From contig OY754334.1 of the NCBI GenBank assembly GCA_963573305.1, positions 34,837,614 to 34,901,613 on the forward strand: a stretch of DNA of 64,000 bases, in the 5' to 3' direction. Positions within the stretch are counted from its first letter, which is position 1; each line of letters starts with the position of its first letter. This DNA comes from Pyrrhosoma nymphula (Eukaryota > Arthropoda > Insecta > Odonata > Coenagrionidae). The notes under the pieces were generated by a model that saw nothing but the letters and a program-made list of their open reading frames with translations, was not told where the DNA came from and made no database searches. Of this stretch, positions 1 to 12,830 are shown in pieces. The position numbers were made by a program, and so were the translations under genes.

Positions 1-3000
1 GGATACTTTGTCGCTTTCCCATTTCCCATTTTTTGTTCTGGTAATCGTGTATTTACATCAATTTACCCCACTTAGGCGTGGAAGCTTTAAGAAAGAACGA
101 GTTGATTTGTACGGATTAATAGTTTTTCTATGACAGGATGTTGAGCAGATCCATCCCTGAGGCGAGTGTTTGAAGGTTATGGTTTCTAGCAGGGTATATC
201 TGGAAATGGATATTTATTATCAGGGTATATCTGAAAATCTGGATGGTTATTGTTATCAACACCTTTCCATAACCCGTATTCTATACAACTAACCAATGAC
301 TTTCGCTCCGAAGAGAACTTACCGCTAATTATCCAAAATGAATACCTGGTGTTTAAAAACTGGTCACCTTCAATCTAGGGGATGGTCTATCCCATTACTT
401 TGCTTTTGTGACTGCCTCGCCTACCACCTTTGGGTGGTTGCTGTAGGTAACATTAAAATTTGAATAACATCCTCTTAAAGTTACGTCCAAAATATATGAC
501 TCCTCCTAAAGTTATTCCTAAGTTATACGGTGTGATTTCTTGCTGATCTCTTCCCTTATTAATTATTAAGTTCTTTATGTTTCATTTTCATTCGAGACTA
601 CTTAAACAGGGTATGAAGCCTGGTAGTAGTGTCGTGGGTACACTAATTGGCTTCTGACTGGTGAACCCTCGTTGAAATCCACTTGAGGCCTCTAGTGCAC
701 TTAAAACTGAACCCAATACATGTGGTTTTACTGAGTAGCGGGACTTATGGACATTCATGGTTTTCTATGGAAGAATGGTGACCCGTTACGTACCGAAGGC
801 GAGCTTTACGAGGACCTTTTCGAGCTGGGTACCTACGTCTGGAAGTGGAGAGAGCGAAAAGTTATTTTCATCAAACATTTTACGCCGGTATTTGTGACTG
901 GGGAAGCCATGAGCCGCATCCCTCATAACTGGACCATTGGCTTTCCCAGTTGATTACAAGCCGGCGATTCACCCTCCTTTGAGTGCTCCCAACTGATTTC
1001 CCTCGGAGGAAGTTTTTTGTTCAAAGCAGGTCACATAAAAACAAAGATAGTGCAAACCAATCTCATGAAAAAATCCTCTCTTCCTATTTTTCTTGTTCAT
1101 GTACCTACTATGCATCCGCAATGATTCTTTCCTTTGCTAACTTTTAAGGTTGTTGCTAATTGCATTGACCTCCAGACTGTGGTTGCATTTATGACGTGGT
1201 AGCCCAGAGAATAGAACGTTGGGCTACTGATGAGGGAGTAAGATTTTCTTATCTGCCTCCATGAGCGCCATAGAATGCGTTGTAAAATGGCCGGGAGAAA
1301 ACGGTGATGCCAATTTTGTGTAATGTCAAGCGTAACCTTCGGGGAAAAAACAGCAGAGAGAAAGAAGAATACTGAAATGGAATAACAGAAGACACTCTTC
1401 TTCATAATTTTTCAAATGTCATACCCAACTTTCTTGATTATATGGAGGACTTCGGCGGAAGAGCCTTCCAGAAGTTGGGCGTTTTATGCATAATGAACCA
1501 AATATTTACTATGAAATAGCATGAAAAATACTATGAAATGGTTTTAATGCTCTAACTTCGTGGCCAAAGCAATGGCAAGATAATTTATCATTATTGTTTG
1601 CCATTCTTAAATCACTGCGGAACCACAAGCCATGCGGGTGCAAATTTTTCATCCATAGGTGCATGTTTTTTTACCCTTTCTTATTCATACATCGTCATAT
1701 ACATGTAATTATATTTATCCTCATGAATACGGGCGAGGTTTTAAGGCCTGTTTATAGGACAACTCATTACTACATATTGGTGGTTGAGTATTTTAGGCAA
1801 AGATAAAAATAATCTGTGCTTTTCTACGTCATCACGCATTTAATTATGATTTAGAGCTAATTTTAAGCAGTAGCATACTGAAATTCTCCGGGAATGTTTC
1901 AACTTGAGATAATTTTGCTAAGTAAGCCCTACAAATATTGCATTATCGTTTGAAAAATAGGCATATGGTCATATTTTTTTAATACCCATTTCCATAGTAT
2001 CCATATTTTAAGGTAGGCGTAGTCGTATTTGTCATATCCTTTAAGCACAATATGCGGTCATAGAAATTATGGCGAGAGCTGACCATTTGGTCTTATCAGG
2101 ATAGGCGGGGATAATAAAAACTTAGCGGTGACACATTTATTCAATCCCGTTACAGAATGAATCGACCAGTTACGAGAGAGCGTGGGTGGGGAGGGCAATA
2201 CGATTGATTCATATGCTCTCCACTGGATTAGAGATAGATTAACGACTTCATTTCTCCCCTGAATTCAAATGATGTTATCTGTCTCTTGTCGTGCAAAGGA
2301 CATTCAACTCAGGTGCATACTATTTTTCTCTTATCCACCCCATTCTTACGTATCTCCTACCCTGAAGGCAATCCCAATTGATCTTTTCCGTCCGGGTAAC
2401 GCCCTCATCCCGCAGTACAGCGTTTATTCCGCATGAGTCAAATAATAGACGCCGTATTGCATGTAAAATCGTGCTTGCACATGCGTTACTTAGTGAAATA
2501 GCAATTACCATTATGATATTTTGTTTTACGTTTACTGCATGCCTGGTGAGGAATCACCCCATGCGACACTCCCTTAAGGTCGGTGGTAAACACCAAGCAA
2601 AGTAGCATACAAGAACTACACCTTGCATGAAGGTGACATTTTTTTCAATACAAGGCACTCACAGTGGAACATTTTTCAAGAAGTCCCCTACGGATCATAA
2701 GTCACTGGTAAGTTGTGAAAAAGGATCCTCGCAGGGATATATTTCGGTGCAATATGCTGATGAATATACCTTTCACTTCCGTTTCCTGACGTGCCTTGCC
2801 AGAAAAAAGGACTGTCATATATATCATGCAGATGTAGACGTCATTCTATAGGCCTCATGGTTTGCTACGATATGAATTGTATTTTTAAATTATGCAGATG
2901 AACTGTAATCGTGTTGCACTCAGGTACAGGTCGTCCATTTTGACCGAGCCTTCGAAATGATACTAAAAAAAAGAAACTTCAACAGAGATTAAGGCTTCCA

Positions 3001-6000
3001 ATTATACAGAACATGGGAGCCTATTCTCAAAAATTAAAAAAATCGCGGGAAAAAATCAGCGGATGTTGCTGTCAACTGACCAATCGACGGGAATCTGACC
3101 TTCCAAAAGTCTGTGTATAAATCAGCCTATTTCCTCGGCAAGGGGACGGCTCCCCAGCAGACGATGAGCGACTCGTTCATCGAAACGTCTGCAGCGATGG
3201 AGGACCTGACCCGATGGGTAACCCAATTTGAATTCATCATCAACATTCACCGGGGAGACACGAGATTTTGCTTAAATTATACTTTGAAAGGGAACCATTC
3301 ATCTTCCGATAATGGTGATGCTGCTGAGTTAATTATGCAGTAATATGCTCAAGTATAATCACTCCAAAAGTTAGTTGAATTCTGGTTAGCTGAAAAGATG
3401 AAATAATGATGGTACATACGATGGGAAAATCATTTCTCTCTGAACATATTACTTTGCTCTTCCCAATTCGTCATTATCCAATTACATTCCCTATTATTCC
3501 ATTTATTTTTGCTCAGTTTTTTCATAAAATAAGGTTTTTATTTCCCAACGATTGCATCAAAGCTCGAGGTGGTGTGAATATTCTAGAACAATATGAAACT
3601 TGAAAGTTCGGGGGATAATTTTTGTTTTGCATTTTGGAGAATAAATTGGGGAAATAACCAATTAAAGACACACAAGATGAATTGTTCTTGCATTGACGGT
3701 ACTTTTCAGTTGCATGCATTGAATGGAAACCTGAGAAGTTTTAATTAAGATAATTTTTTCAGTGAAAAGAGCAATATATATTCCGAGAGCCAATGAATTA
3801 AGCTAGGAATGACAGTTAAGAGTGGTATCCGGAAGCAAAAAAATCGGAAAACCTCTATAATGTTGGTTCATTCAACGCTATTTAAAATGAGTTTGAGCGT
3901 TGAGTGTGCATTGTAACTCAGAGCACATATTGAGGTAAAATATCCAATCCTTTATATTTGCATCATTCTTTTTTATCCACCTAATAATTTTATCCTGTTC
4001 TTCCAGCTGTACTACGTTGAATCAATGCATAATCAAATATACAATGCACAGCCTCCATTGACGACGTTGTTACGTCGAAATTATTGTAAATAAAAAAGTT
4101 TAAGTGAACGATTTTTATAGACTTTTTTTTAAAATATGGTTACCTCCATATGAATTCAAATGGTTACCTCCAAATTCTAAAGACATTGATGTCATTAATA
4201 AAAAAAAAAACATTTGTTCTCTCCTCTATACGTTAGCATGGCATTATTTCAACGAAACAATTTTTCTGATCGGCTGTCCATAAATATGGTCATTATATGT
4301 TGTATGCTCTGAATTAGAGACAAAAGTTCCAAAATGTTGAACCTTAAGAAACCGAGGACAGATGAGTTTAAGGAATTTATGAAAATATTCTGAAAATCTA
4401 TTTATCACTATGAACAATTAATGATTTACATATGAATAAGTGAGTTAAGACCTATATAGTATCGCTTTTATGTACCACTTTGATTGCTCTTTAATAAGTG
4501 GTGCAAAGATTTTATTCCATGAATTTTATGCTCAGGTTAACTTACATTACATACATTATGCTATAGTATTTAGCCAAAACGTTTACTTTCATCATTTTTG
4601 AACGATATCTAGAGCGACATTGATTTTAGACTTATAGATTGCAACCTCCTCTCATTCCAAATGTTTCCCGAGTGTATGCATTGATTGCTAAACTTCTAAA
4701 TAGAGCAAGGCCGGATGCATCAACTTGAAAGCAGCTTTTCTCAACTCCGATGATTATACCCAAAGATTTCGAAAGATGCCTCGTAAAATGTTACGAAGTA
4801 AACCTTGAAACGATTGCAGAGGGTAAATGATTAAAATTGAAGGAAGCAGAACCGACGTATGCGACTTCTAGAGGGCAGGAGAGAGTAAAGTGTTTAACTT
4901 TCTAGTCTCCCTAAGGAAGGCTAATGAGTGAAAGTTTATTATTTTTACTTCCCGATAAAGTTTAATGCTGTTTATTTTATCTGTTCAACTTGGTTATTTT
5001 TTTTCCTTCCCGTGGCTCGTTTGGAAGTTTGCGTGGAAGTTTGGCATTGGCCTATAGATGTTATTTTCCTCAAATTAAAAAATAAAGCGTTCTCTTGTCG
5101 TATATTTCCTCTGCACAAAACAAGTAACATACTATCCATTTGCCGCAAGTGGCGATAATTTGATGTCTCTGATCCTAAAAAAAATTGTAACATTATTTGT
5201 TATACATTAAGTAAAGTTTTACGTGGCAAAGTAATTGTTTTTAGAATAAGATCGAGTATTCCAAATATAGGTTTTAGTCCATTGACGTAAACAGGCTCAA
5301 TGTAGATCCGTTTTGTCAACTGACTCCTAATAGAGTTTATAGTGTGACTTCATGCAATCTACATTCGAGGCATTAGTATTTTCCACTCTCTCAAAAGTCA
5401 TACTCATCCCTTTAGACAAAAGCCTTTCCGTAAGGCGTGAAATATTCTTTTTTTGTATTTCCTCTATAAAGTCCTCACTTTTTCTACTTTCTGGCAATAT
5501 TTTGAACATGCAACGTTCCCCGTATAGCGTTTTCAATTCCCTTACAACCTTCAGTGATTCAATGACCTTGCATCAAGGCCAATAGCACTTTCACTCATCA
5601 TCCTCCTATCCTTCTCAGCCAACTCCCGCAAAACTTAATCTATTTGAGACTACCCACCAACACACTGAGTTCTAAGGTGATCTGAGAGTTGTTTCATCGC
5701 TTTTCTGCCTCGTATTTACGACTCGGACACCATCAACTTACTTTCTTGTACCAACCATTCTATAAATTAGTTTCGCGTATCATCATCGTCAGCCGTTATC
5801 AATCCGAACATTAGCTGTCTGGTTTTCTTCACTCTTACCACTCTTCAGATAATTGCTTAATTCTTACATATTTCTTATTTTAACATCTCCTATAAACTAC
5901 TTGATGTATTTTATTGTTGATTGTCGTCGTTGATTGAACCATTTTCTTCTTATCCCATTACTGATTTATTTGATTGAGGTGCCTCTTTCGCTTAGAACAT

Positions 6001-9000
6001 GCCCAACAAGCTTCTGATTTTTCAATGCCAATTTTATGTCCAACTACTCGTTCGACGTCTGAATTATCGATTCTCGCATTCCAATTGTTTCAATCATCTC
6101 TGTTCTACTGCTTTAAATGTCTAGACTGCCATAAAATAACATGCTTCATTCATGCGTTTCATAGAAGTGGTTCCTTACGATTAACTAAATGTTTTCTCTC
6201 ATGTTAAACCCATCAAGATACGTGAATTGCCGTAGATTCCTCGAGGTTAGCAATTTTTTCATAGTCATATTTTAACCGAAAAAAGATGCTTGGAAAAATA
6301 AGACGGTTCTTGTTTTGATAAACAGGATCTTTTACGCCTTATTCCTCACGCGTCCAAAATTTTAAAATTCCTGCGACAGCATCCACAAAAACATCGACCC
6401 GAAAAAATGAAGATTGATTGAGTGAAGACTTTTGTTGTTCCACTCTGGGGATTAAATAAAACTAAACTATGCCTCAAAAGTTACTCACGTTTTCGAACAA
6501 GTCACCCGTTTGTTTAATTAATTCCGAGAATATAAATCAAGAGTGAGCACGCAATTTTTTGACAGGTCAAGGGTATTTTTGCGAAGGAATTGAGTTATCT
6601 CGCCACGAAATCGTCCGCTGGCTGCATTTATCGTCACGAAGTCTGTTGCATGCGAGGCATTTTTCGGGAAAGGCGAGGGAGAGAGAGCTGGAAAGGAAAT
6701 GGACGAGGTCGAAAAGGAATCGAAAAATCATTCTCTTTGGTTTTTTTTTGTTGTGGAATTCGTCGGTGACTTACATATGAAAAACGAAAACAGAAAAACA
6801 ACTGGATCAAGTCGATGCCGAAAAAAGCACCCCCACGAGATAGAATCTCGGACGAAAGGAATGAAAGATTTTACCACTCGCTTTTACGGATTGCGTTCCT
6901 CTTTTGTTTTCCATTCCACGTTTTATTTCACCGCCCGTATTTTTCTCGTCCTCGTCAAATGGAAAGCAAAATTGATGAGAGTGATGGCATGTCAAAAAAT
7001 GTGATAGCAAAGAAGGCAGGGAAAAACTCGACGACCTTGGTTGCGACATAATAAGTAGATTTACGGCCTCCGAGTAAAGAAAAGAAACTCACGAAGGAAC
7101 GCAAATGCTTCCTTCTCATAATATCTTTTCGCTGAGTAAAATAACGATAACTTTAGCTGTACAGGCCGCTTGCATTTTAATTCGGCGCTTTGTTTCGGAA
7201 ACTTAATGCAGCTAATTCAACCCAATTTCCTTAATCTCGGTAAATTTATTCTTTCCATCTAGCTTTTATGATTAATTTCATATTAGATTCCGTGTTATTT
7301 TCGCCCAGTATGTAAAATATTTTTGCGTGAAGATTATTAATGTTTTTATGCTTCTCGCGTTAAAATTGTTGAGAATCTTTGTTCAAATACACTCAAGTTT
7401 TGTTTAAAAAATAACACTTAAAATTGAAGCCTGTACATGTGTAAATACGACATGTACTTTGCTTATCATAATGTTTAATATTACTGTTTGATTTTTCTTT
7501 TTAAAAACACAGCATTATTGCCATTAAATCAACCTTTAACGTCACATGGTAGGTCTTTGGCTCAGGCTGAAGTATGCATTTGCACTTGTACATGCAGTAT
7601 TAAAGAAATACCCAATTTGGAAATTTTTATCCCTAATGTTAAATATTTTACGTGTTAGTGAAATCAAAGATGCTCTTTAAATGTATTGGAATGCATATTT
7701 CTGCACGAATTCGTTTGTAAATGAGTTCGCCGCGTCGCCGTAAGAAAAAAGAATTCAATTTATGGAAGCGACAACAACGCATGAATCGAACACGCAATCT
7801 TTGGTTTTCCCACCGGCGTTTACTACTTCGGATTACCCAATGAAGCAATACAGGTTTTCACGAGGACATCGCTTTAATAATCCATGTGCTGGTCGTTGCT
7901 TTTTAAAATATGATTTCTGAAACAATCAAACAAATAAAAAGGAACACTCAGTAATATAAAGGAAAGAAAAGTTTATAATAGCGAATCTGAGTCACAAGAT
8001 GCCGAAAAAATTATTTTAAATTAGTGTTTTTCTTATCAGATAAAACCTAGAGCTAAAAGAATTGTTTTAGAAGTGTATTATATATGTCCTTTATAGGATA
8101 TAGAAATGGCGATTGATCAATGTATTAACCAATACAAGGGGATGAAGACGGAGAGGATTGTAGATAAAATAAAACATTTCCCTCAGAAAAGATAAAGACA
8201 AGTAAATACCAATGGTAAAAGAAGTTAATTATTACCCAGAAAAAATAGTTAATGCGAAGAACATATTGAAATAAAAAAACAGAGAAGAGCAAGAAGGTAT
8301 TATCGGAAGAAGAACGAGTCAAAGAAATCCATAGAATGAAGAATTACTTAGCGCGAAAGAAAAGAACTTGGGAAAGGTAGGAAGTTGTCTGATTGTAGGC
8401 TACTGACGGCTAAAACTTACAATTAGTGAGAAAAATTCAACAGGCGATATTTAGCTCAGATGCTGATAAGAATAACCTGCCGCCTATTCGGATTCATTCT
8501 CATTATTATCAGCAAACACATTGAGGTGCGGAGGAGGAGATTTGAAAAGAATTGTCGTTAAATGCACGGAAACTGTAGTTGGTACACAAAACCACTCTCG
8601 GAATCGAGTGACAAAACGATATGCTCACCGCATATCATGACGTACAATTTATCACGATTTTTTTATGAATATATCTTTCATTGCAATGAATTGCAAATAG
8701 TTTCTAAAATATCCTATAAATTAGTTGCAGCTAAAATGATTCGAGCTGAAGGCACTTCAAAATAATGCACTAATTTTATCCAAAGATTTATGCAATTTAC
8801 CTTGAAAATAATCCATACGCTAAATTATTTAGTAAATTTAGGCATGAGTCCATTACTCAGTGAGGATTATGACAGGATAACTACGGAATTTATTTCAATT
8901 TGAAGCTCTGTGGTAAAGAATTTTCCCACAAAAAGAGCTCTCGTGCCCGTGTTAATTAACACCTGGTCATTTTCTGTCACATGATGAATTGACGGATTTG

Positions 9001-9378
9001 CTTTGATACGGCTATTACCTCATATTTATATATTTTTTGTCATATTTCTCCTTACTCAAATAAAGTGATAATCTCGCATCCAATTAATGAATTGATTAAA
9101 CCACCGGTAGTTAATAATGGAAATGACATCCAAAATGAGTAACGTACTATCTGATTATGCCTCGAAATGTTCATTTGGAACTCCGGTGCTATATTGGGCT
9201 AAATGTTTTCATAAAATACCGAGAGAGGGTGACTAAAATTGAACCTTGTTCCATAGTTTCATCGATAGCATCCTAGTCAACTATACCAAACACGTTTTTT
9301 ATTCTATTTTATTTAATTAGAGTTCTTAAGTGAATGAGATAACATTTTGGAAATTACGAAAAGTTATTTCTTCTTCAG
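1..9378. other. Non-coding stretch with no recognised gene
   Basis: AT-rich sequence. All open frames are short and I could place none in a known family. A purine-rich, slightly GC-richer patch lies at about 6,600-7,050. A decayed coding-like stretch at 5,327-5,640 is listed separately. I see no tRNA, rRNA or clear transposon ends here. Confidence 0.5.
5327..5640 (-). pseudogene. Decayed coding-like stretch, family unknown
   Basis: On the minus strand two adjoining frames read as a charged, probably helical protein. The first (about 5,640-5,555) contains LRELAEKDRRMMSES. The second (about 5,560-5,327) contains KVVRELKTLYGERC and then FIEEIQKKNISRLTERLLSK. They are joined only by a frameshift, and a stop lies just before the second part. 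The K/E-rich, non-repetitive composition resembles a real protein more than random frames nearby do. I do not recognise the family and no catalytic motif is visible. It could be a transposon-encoded protein, or chance. Confidence 0.2.
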
Positions 9379-9556
9379 TTAAGAAATAATACGTGGAATT
9401 TTCCACAAAATAAAATTTACTTCCAACCCGAGCCCAATGCTGATTCATCATATTCAGGTACACCTCAGGTATCACCTGAAGATGATGTGTCAACATTGAA
9501 ACCCGGGTTGGAAGTTAATTTTATTTTTGCGGAAAATTGCACGTGTTATTTCTTAA
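9379..9556. repeat. Near-perfect 178-bp palindrome (foldback)
   Basis: The left arm 9,379-9,459 begins TTAAGAAATAATACGTGGAA and the right arm 9,474-9,556 is its imperfect reverse complement, separated by a 14-bp loop. The arms agree in most positions, including TTCCAACCCG against CGGGTTGGAA. The right arm carries CTGAAGA (9,476-9,482), a short potential stem, and GAAA (9,498-9,501). That order recalls a hammerhead ribozyme core, but no full fold is shown. It could be a palindromic MITE or two head-to-head copies of a repeat end. No target duplication was identified. Confidence 0.75.
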
Positions 9557-10351
9557 TTATGTACTAATTCCACTCAATTTCGCGAAAATCTTCAAATTTT
9601 ATATATTTATTCTTATATGGCATGCTGCACGTATCTAGAAGGGTAGAGATGGTAAGTAAATATATATATGATCTCCACGGTATCTAATGTAAGTACTGTA
9701 ATGGCTACTTCATGTTTAAAGCGCCACAAGGATCACTAGAAAAACTAAACAAGCACGCACTAGAATCTAATGTTAGTCAATCAAGCAATCTGTGATAGTT
9801 TATGGGAAAACTTATTCCATTCCAGGGACCAACCTCAGAACAAATTCACCCAATCCAATGTGGAACCCTTCACGGGGCTCTTTAGGGTGACCGGGTAAGG
9901 ATGCTGGGGTTATGATCATCAAGTGTATCCTCTCTGATGGCTATGCGGGAATAAAATTCCACAAGCAACAGAAATACATTGGGTGTGATTTTAATTTATA
10001 GTGCTTGCTTGTTTTCTTTCTGCCGATACCTGGCGTGTGGTGCTTAAAACTAAATGCGGTCATTAAAGTGAAATATTTCTCAAGAGTTGGTTCAAGCTGA
10101 GTTGATGGATGTAGCCATTGTTAGCAGCTGAGAAATAATCAGCAATATGCATGCGGTTTCTTTGGCGTGTACCTACGTCACTCACAAAATTCTAAACTCA
10201 TGATCAAAACGATTCCAGAAAGTTTCATCGTATGGGAAGAATCAGGGAAAAACTCAAAAACCTTACCTTACATTAGTTTCTACAATTCAGAAGGTAAAAC
10301 GCTAAAAATCAAGGTAAAATGATCGACTAATAATTTTAACGGTGGTCCACT
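9557..10351. other. Non-coding, nothing recognised
   Basis: AT-rich sequence between the palindrome and the hAT element. I see no coding frame, repeat or RNA gene. Confidence 0.5.
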
Positions 10352-10387
10352 GTCTATTTCAGTGGTTCCCAACGACCGATAGCGCCC

Positions 10388-10427
10388 AGCGCCCACCGGG
10401 GGGCGCTACCGCCCCCCGGTGGGCGCT
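10388..10427. repeat. Perfect 18-bp GC hairpin in the hAT left end
   Basis: AGCGCCCACCGGGGGGCG is followed by CTAC and its exact reverse complement. Subterminal hairpins and repeats are common transposase-binding regions in hAT elements. A binding role here is inferred. Confidence 0.9.
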
Positions 10428-10970
10428 GAGAAGTCTGAGGGGGGCGTTCTGTGCCCAAGTCATATTGAGGGGGCGTTGAGGTCCAGCCGCCGCCCCCTTG
10501 AGCAGTTGGCGTATTTAATGGCCACTGACGGCATTACTGACATCTTTGTTTTGATTCTTCAACTTTGACGCTACAGCCTTTTGGTACCAGGTGTCAAAAA
10601 CATAGTTATAAATGCTTTCTGAGCTCTCGCAAAAACTTGTGGCAGAAGGATGCGTCACGAATGGGGTTGACCTGATCCGTGGAATGGGCATACTGACGGA
10701 ATGGAGGGGAAGGGTACGGAGGAGAAAGCAAAGGGGCGGAAACGTTGTTTGCAGGGCGGCTAATAGTGCGTTTTCAATGGAAATACGGACATTGTAACTG
10801 CCGCTAAAATTCTGCATAAAGGTTATTTGGCAAAAGGAGAATGAAACTCAACCCGATTAAAAAACACATATTTCCCCGAGAGATTCTATTAAATCATCTC
10901 TCTACTTTGGAATATACAAAGTAGTTCCAAGTATTTTTTCTGTTGATGACACGACCCTATCAAAAACTTT

Positions 10971-12619
10971 GAAGCTATGAAACCTTCGTGATTAGAAGAG
11001 CACTTGAGCCAAATACATCCTGAGAAAAAATATAAAAATATATCTTACTTTCAAATGCTCAGAGATCGACATTCGAGACGTCCTACTTTGGGTGATATGT
11101 TTTCGGCCGCATCAAAAGAAGAAAAGGATGGATTACGTGCGTCATATAATATTTCCTTACTTGTTGCTAAATCGAGAAAACCACACACAATTGGCGAAGA
11201 ATTGGTAATTCCAGCTTTGAGTGAAGTTCTGCGTACCGTGCTGCATAAGCCACCGTCTGATATAATTAAAAAAATTCCGTTTCCGTTGAGTAACAATACA
11301 GTGCAGAAGCGAATAGACGAAATGTCCGAGGATGTGGAGAGTTCTCTAGCTGATTTTTTTAAGACTACCGAGTTTTCATTACAGCTTGATGAATCTACTT
11401 TGCCAACAAACGAGTCTTTACTTCTGGTGTACGTTCGCTTCAAAAAAGATAAAGCATTTGTCAAGAATTATTATTCGCAAGAACGTTAGAAACGGACACT
11501 AAAGGAAAATCGGTTTTTGGCGTTTAGGAACACTATTTTGAAGAAAAAGGAATTCCTATGAATGATATCTTGTCTGTTGCTACCGATGGTGCTCCGGCAA
11601 TGGTTGGACGTCACCGTGGTTTTATTTCATATTTGAAAAGAGCGGAACCAAATTTAGTCGCCGTGCATTGTGTAATTCACCGACAACATTTGGTAGCAAA
11701 ACACCTTAGTTATCGCCTTCACCGCTCGCTACAGTACGTAATTACTGCAGTTAACAGGATCAGAAGCAATGCTCTCAATGATAGATTATTTAGAAAGCTT
11801 TGTGATGAAAACGACGAAGACTTTATTCGGTTACTATTGCACACAGAAGTTCGTTGTCTATCAAAAGGTACTTGTCTAAAACGATTTTTTGAACTCTTTG
11901 AAGCAGTTACTAAGTTTTTTGAAAGCAAAGATGATTTATTAAGAGTGAATTTATTGAAATGAAAGAGAATTATTGCTTATTTGACTGAATTATACAACAA
12001 ATTTAATGAAACAAACCTACAACTGCAAGGGAATGATTTGAATTTGTTCAAAGCCAAGGCAATTACCTCTACGTTTGTGTCAAAACTTGCTTTGTACAAA
12101 CAAAATTTGGATAGAACACAATTTCATCAGTTTCCAAATCATTCTTCAATGGAAACTAATGATAACGACATTGTCGCTTACTGCCAGCATTTGGAAGCAC
12201 TAAAAGAAGACTTTACAATTAGATTTGAGGATTTACTCAATATGGTCATTCCAGATTGGGCCATAGAAACATCCTCTAACTTAGAAATCAAAGAATTATC
12301 ACTGCAGGAGGAGTTTATTGAATTGTCAACAAATGAAGAGTTGAAATTTAAATTAAAAAATGGGTTTCAAGAATTTTGGCTTCAACGTCAAATTCCAATA
12401 TTATATCCAGCCTTATGGGCTGCAGTAAAGAAATTTTTCATTGCTTTTCCGTCCTCATATTTAGCAGAAAGAAGGTTTAGCATGGTGACCAATCTATTAA
12501 CTAAGAAAAGAAACAGGATGTCAATAGTGGAACGCGGTGACTTAAGGTTATTAATGACAAAAATGGCACCAAATATTGATAAATTAGTTTCATCGCACCA
12601 AGCTCAGCTGTCTCATTAA
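10971..12619 (+). pseudogene. hAT transposase pseudogene (ZBED5-like)
   Basis: The coding relic starts with the end of a BED finger (MKPS, stop, then LEEHLSQIHPE with the two zinc-ligand histidines). It runs into the transposase core: QLDESTLP, then ATDGAPAMVG with an expected acidic catalytic residue, then VHCVIHRQHLVAKHL. The C-terminal hAT dimerisation block reads YPALWAAVKKFF followed by AERRFSMVTNLL and KKRNRMS. Breaks seen are TGA at 10,989, a frameshift near 11,480-11,489, TAG at 11,525 and TGA at 11,960. The usual W of the RW motif after the histidine block is C (VRCLSKG). The first BED cysteines are not visible. Family members move DNA by cut-and-paste; this copy cannot make an intact enzyme. 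Confidence 0.92.
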
Positions 12620-12830
12620 TAATATTATATTAATTATTAATAACATATTTTAATCGTTCTGTAAACAATACTTCAATATTTCATTATCTTAAGATTGAAG
12701 AATATTAAAAATTTGTTCTTGTTTTTCAATATATAGCATGTACAATGTAGTTCTAAGGGGGGCGCGATCAAATTATTGACTGAAAAAGTGGGTGCTGACT
12801 TAAAAAAGGTTGGGAACCTATGGTCTATTT

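Larger units (their letters stand above)
10360..12822 (+). mobile_element. hAT transposon, BED/ZBED5-like, 2.46 kb, inactivated
   Basis: The element begins CAGTGGTTCCCAAC and ends GTTGGGAACCTATG, giving 14-bp terminal inverted repeats with two mismatches. It is flanked by an identical 8-bp duplication, GTCTATTT, at 10,352-10,359 and 12,823-12,830, the length expected for hAT. A GC-rich subterminal hairpin lies at 10,388-10,427, and a related GGGGGGCGC block occurs near the right end (about 12,757). The single gene inside is a hAT transposase on the same strand, broken by stops and a frameshift. Both ends and the target duplication are preserved, so the insertion is complete. Confidence 0.93.

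Noticed and set aside
3113..3343. 76-codon frame of normal composition
   Set aside because: No family match that I recognise and no splice or promoter support.
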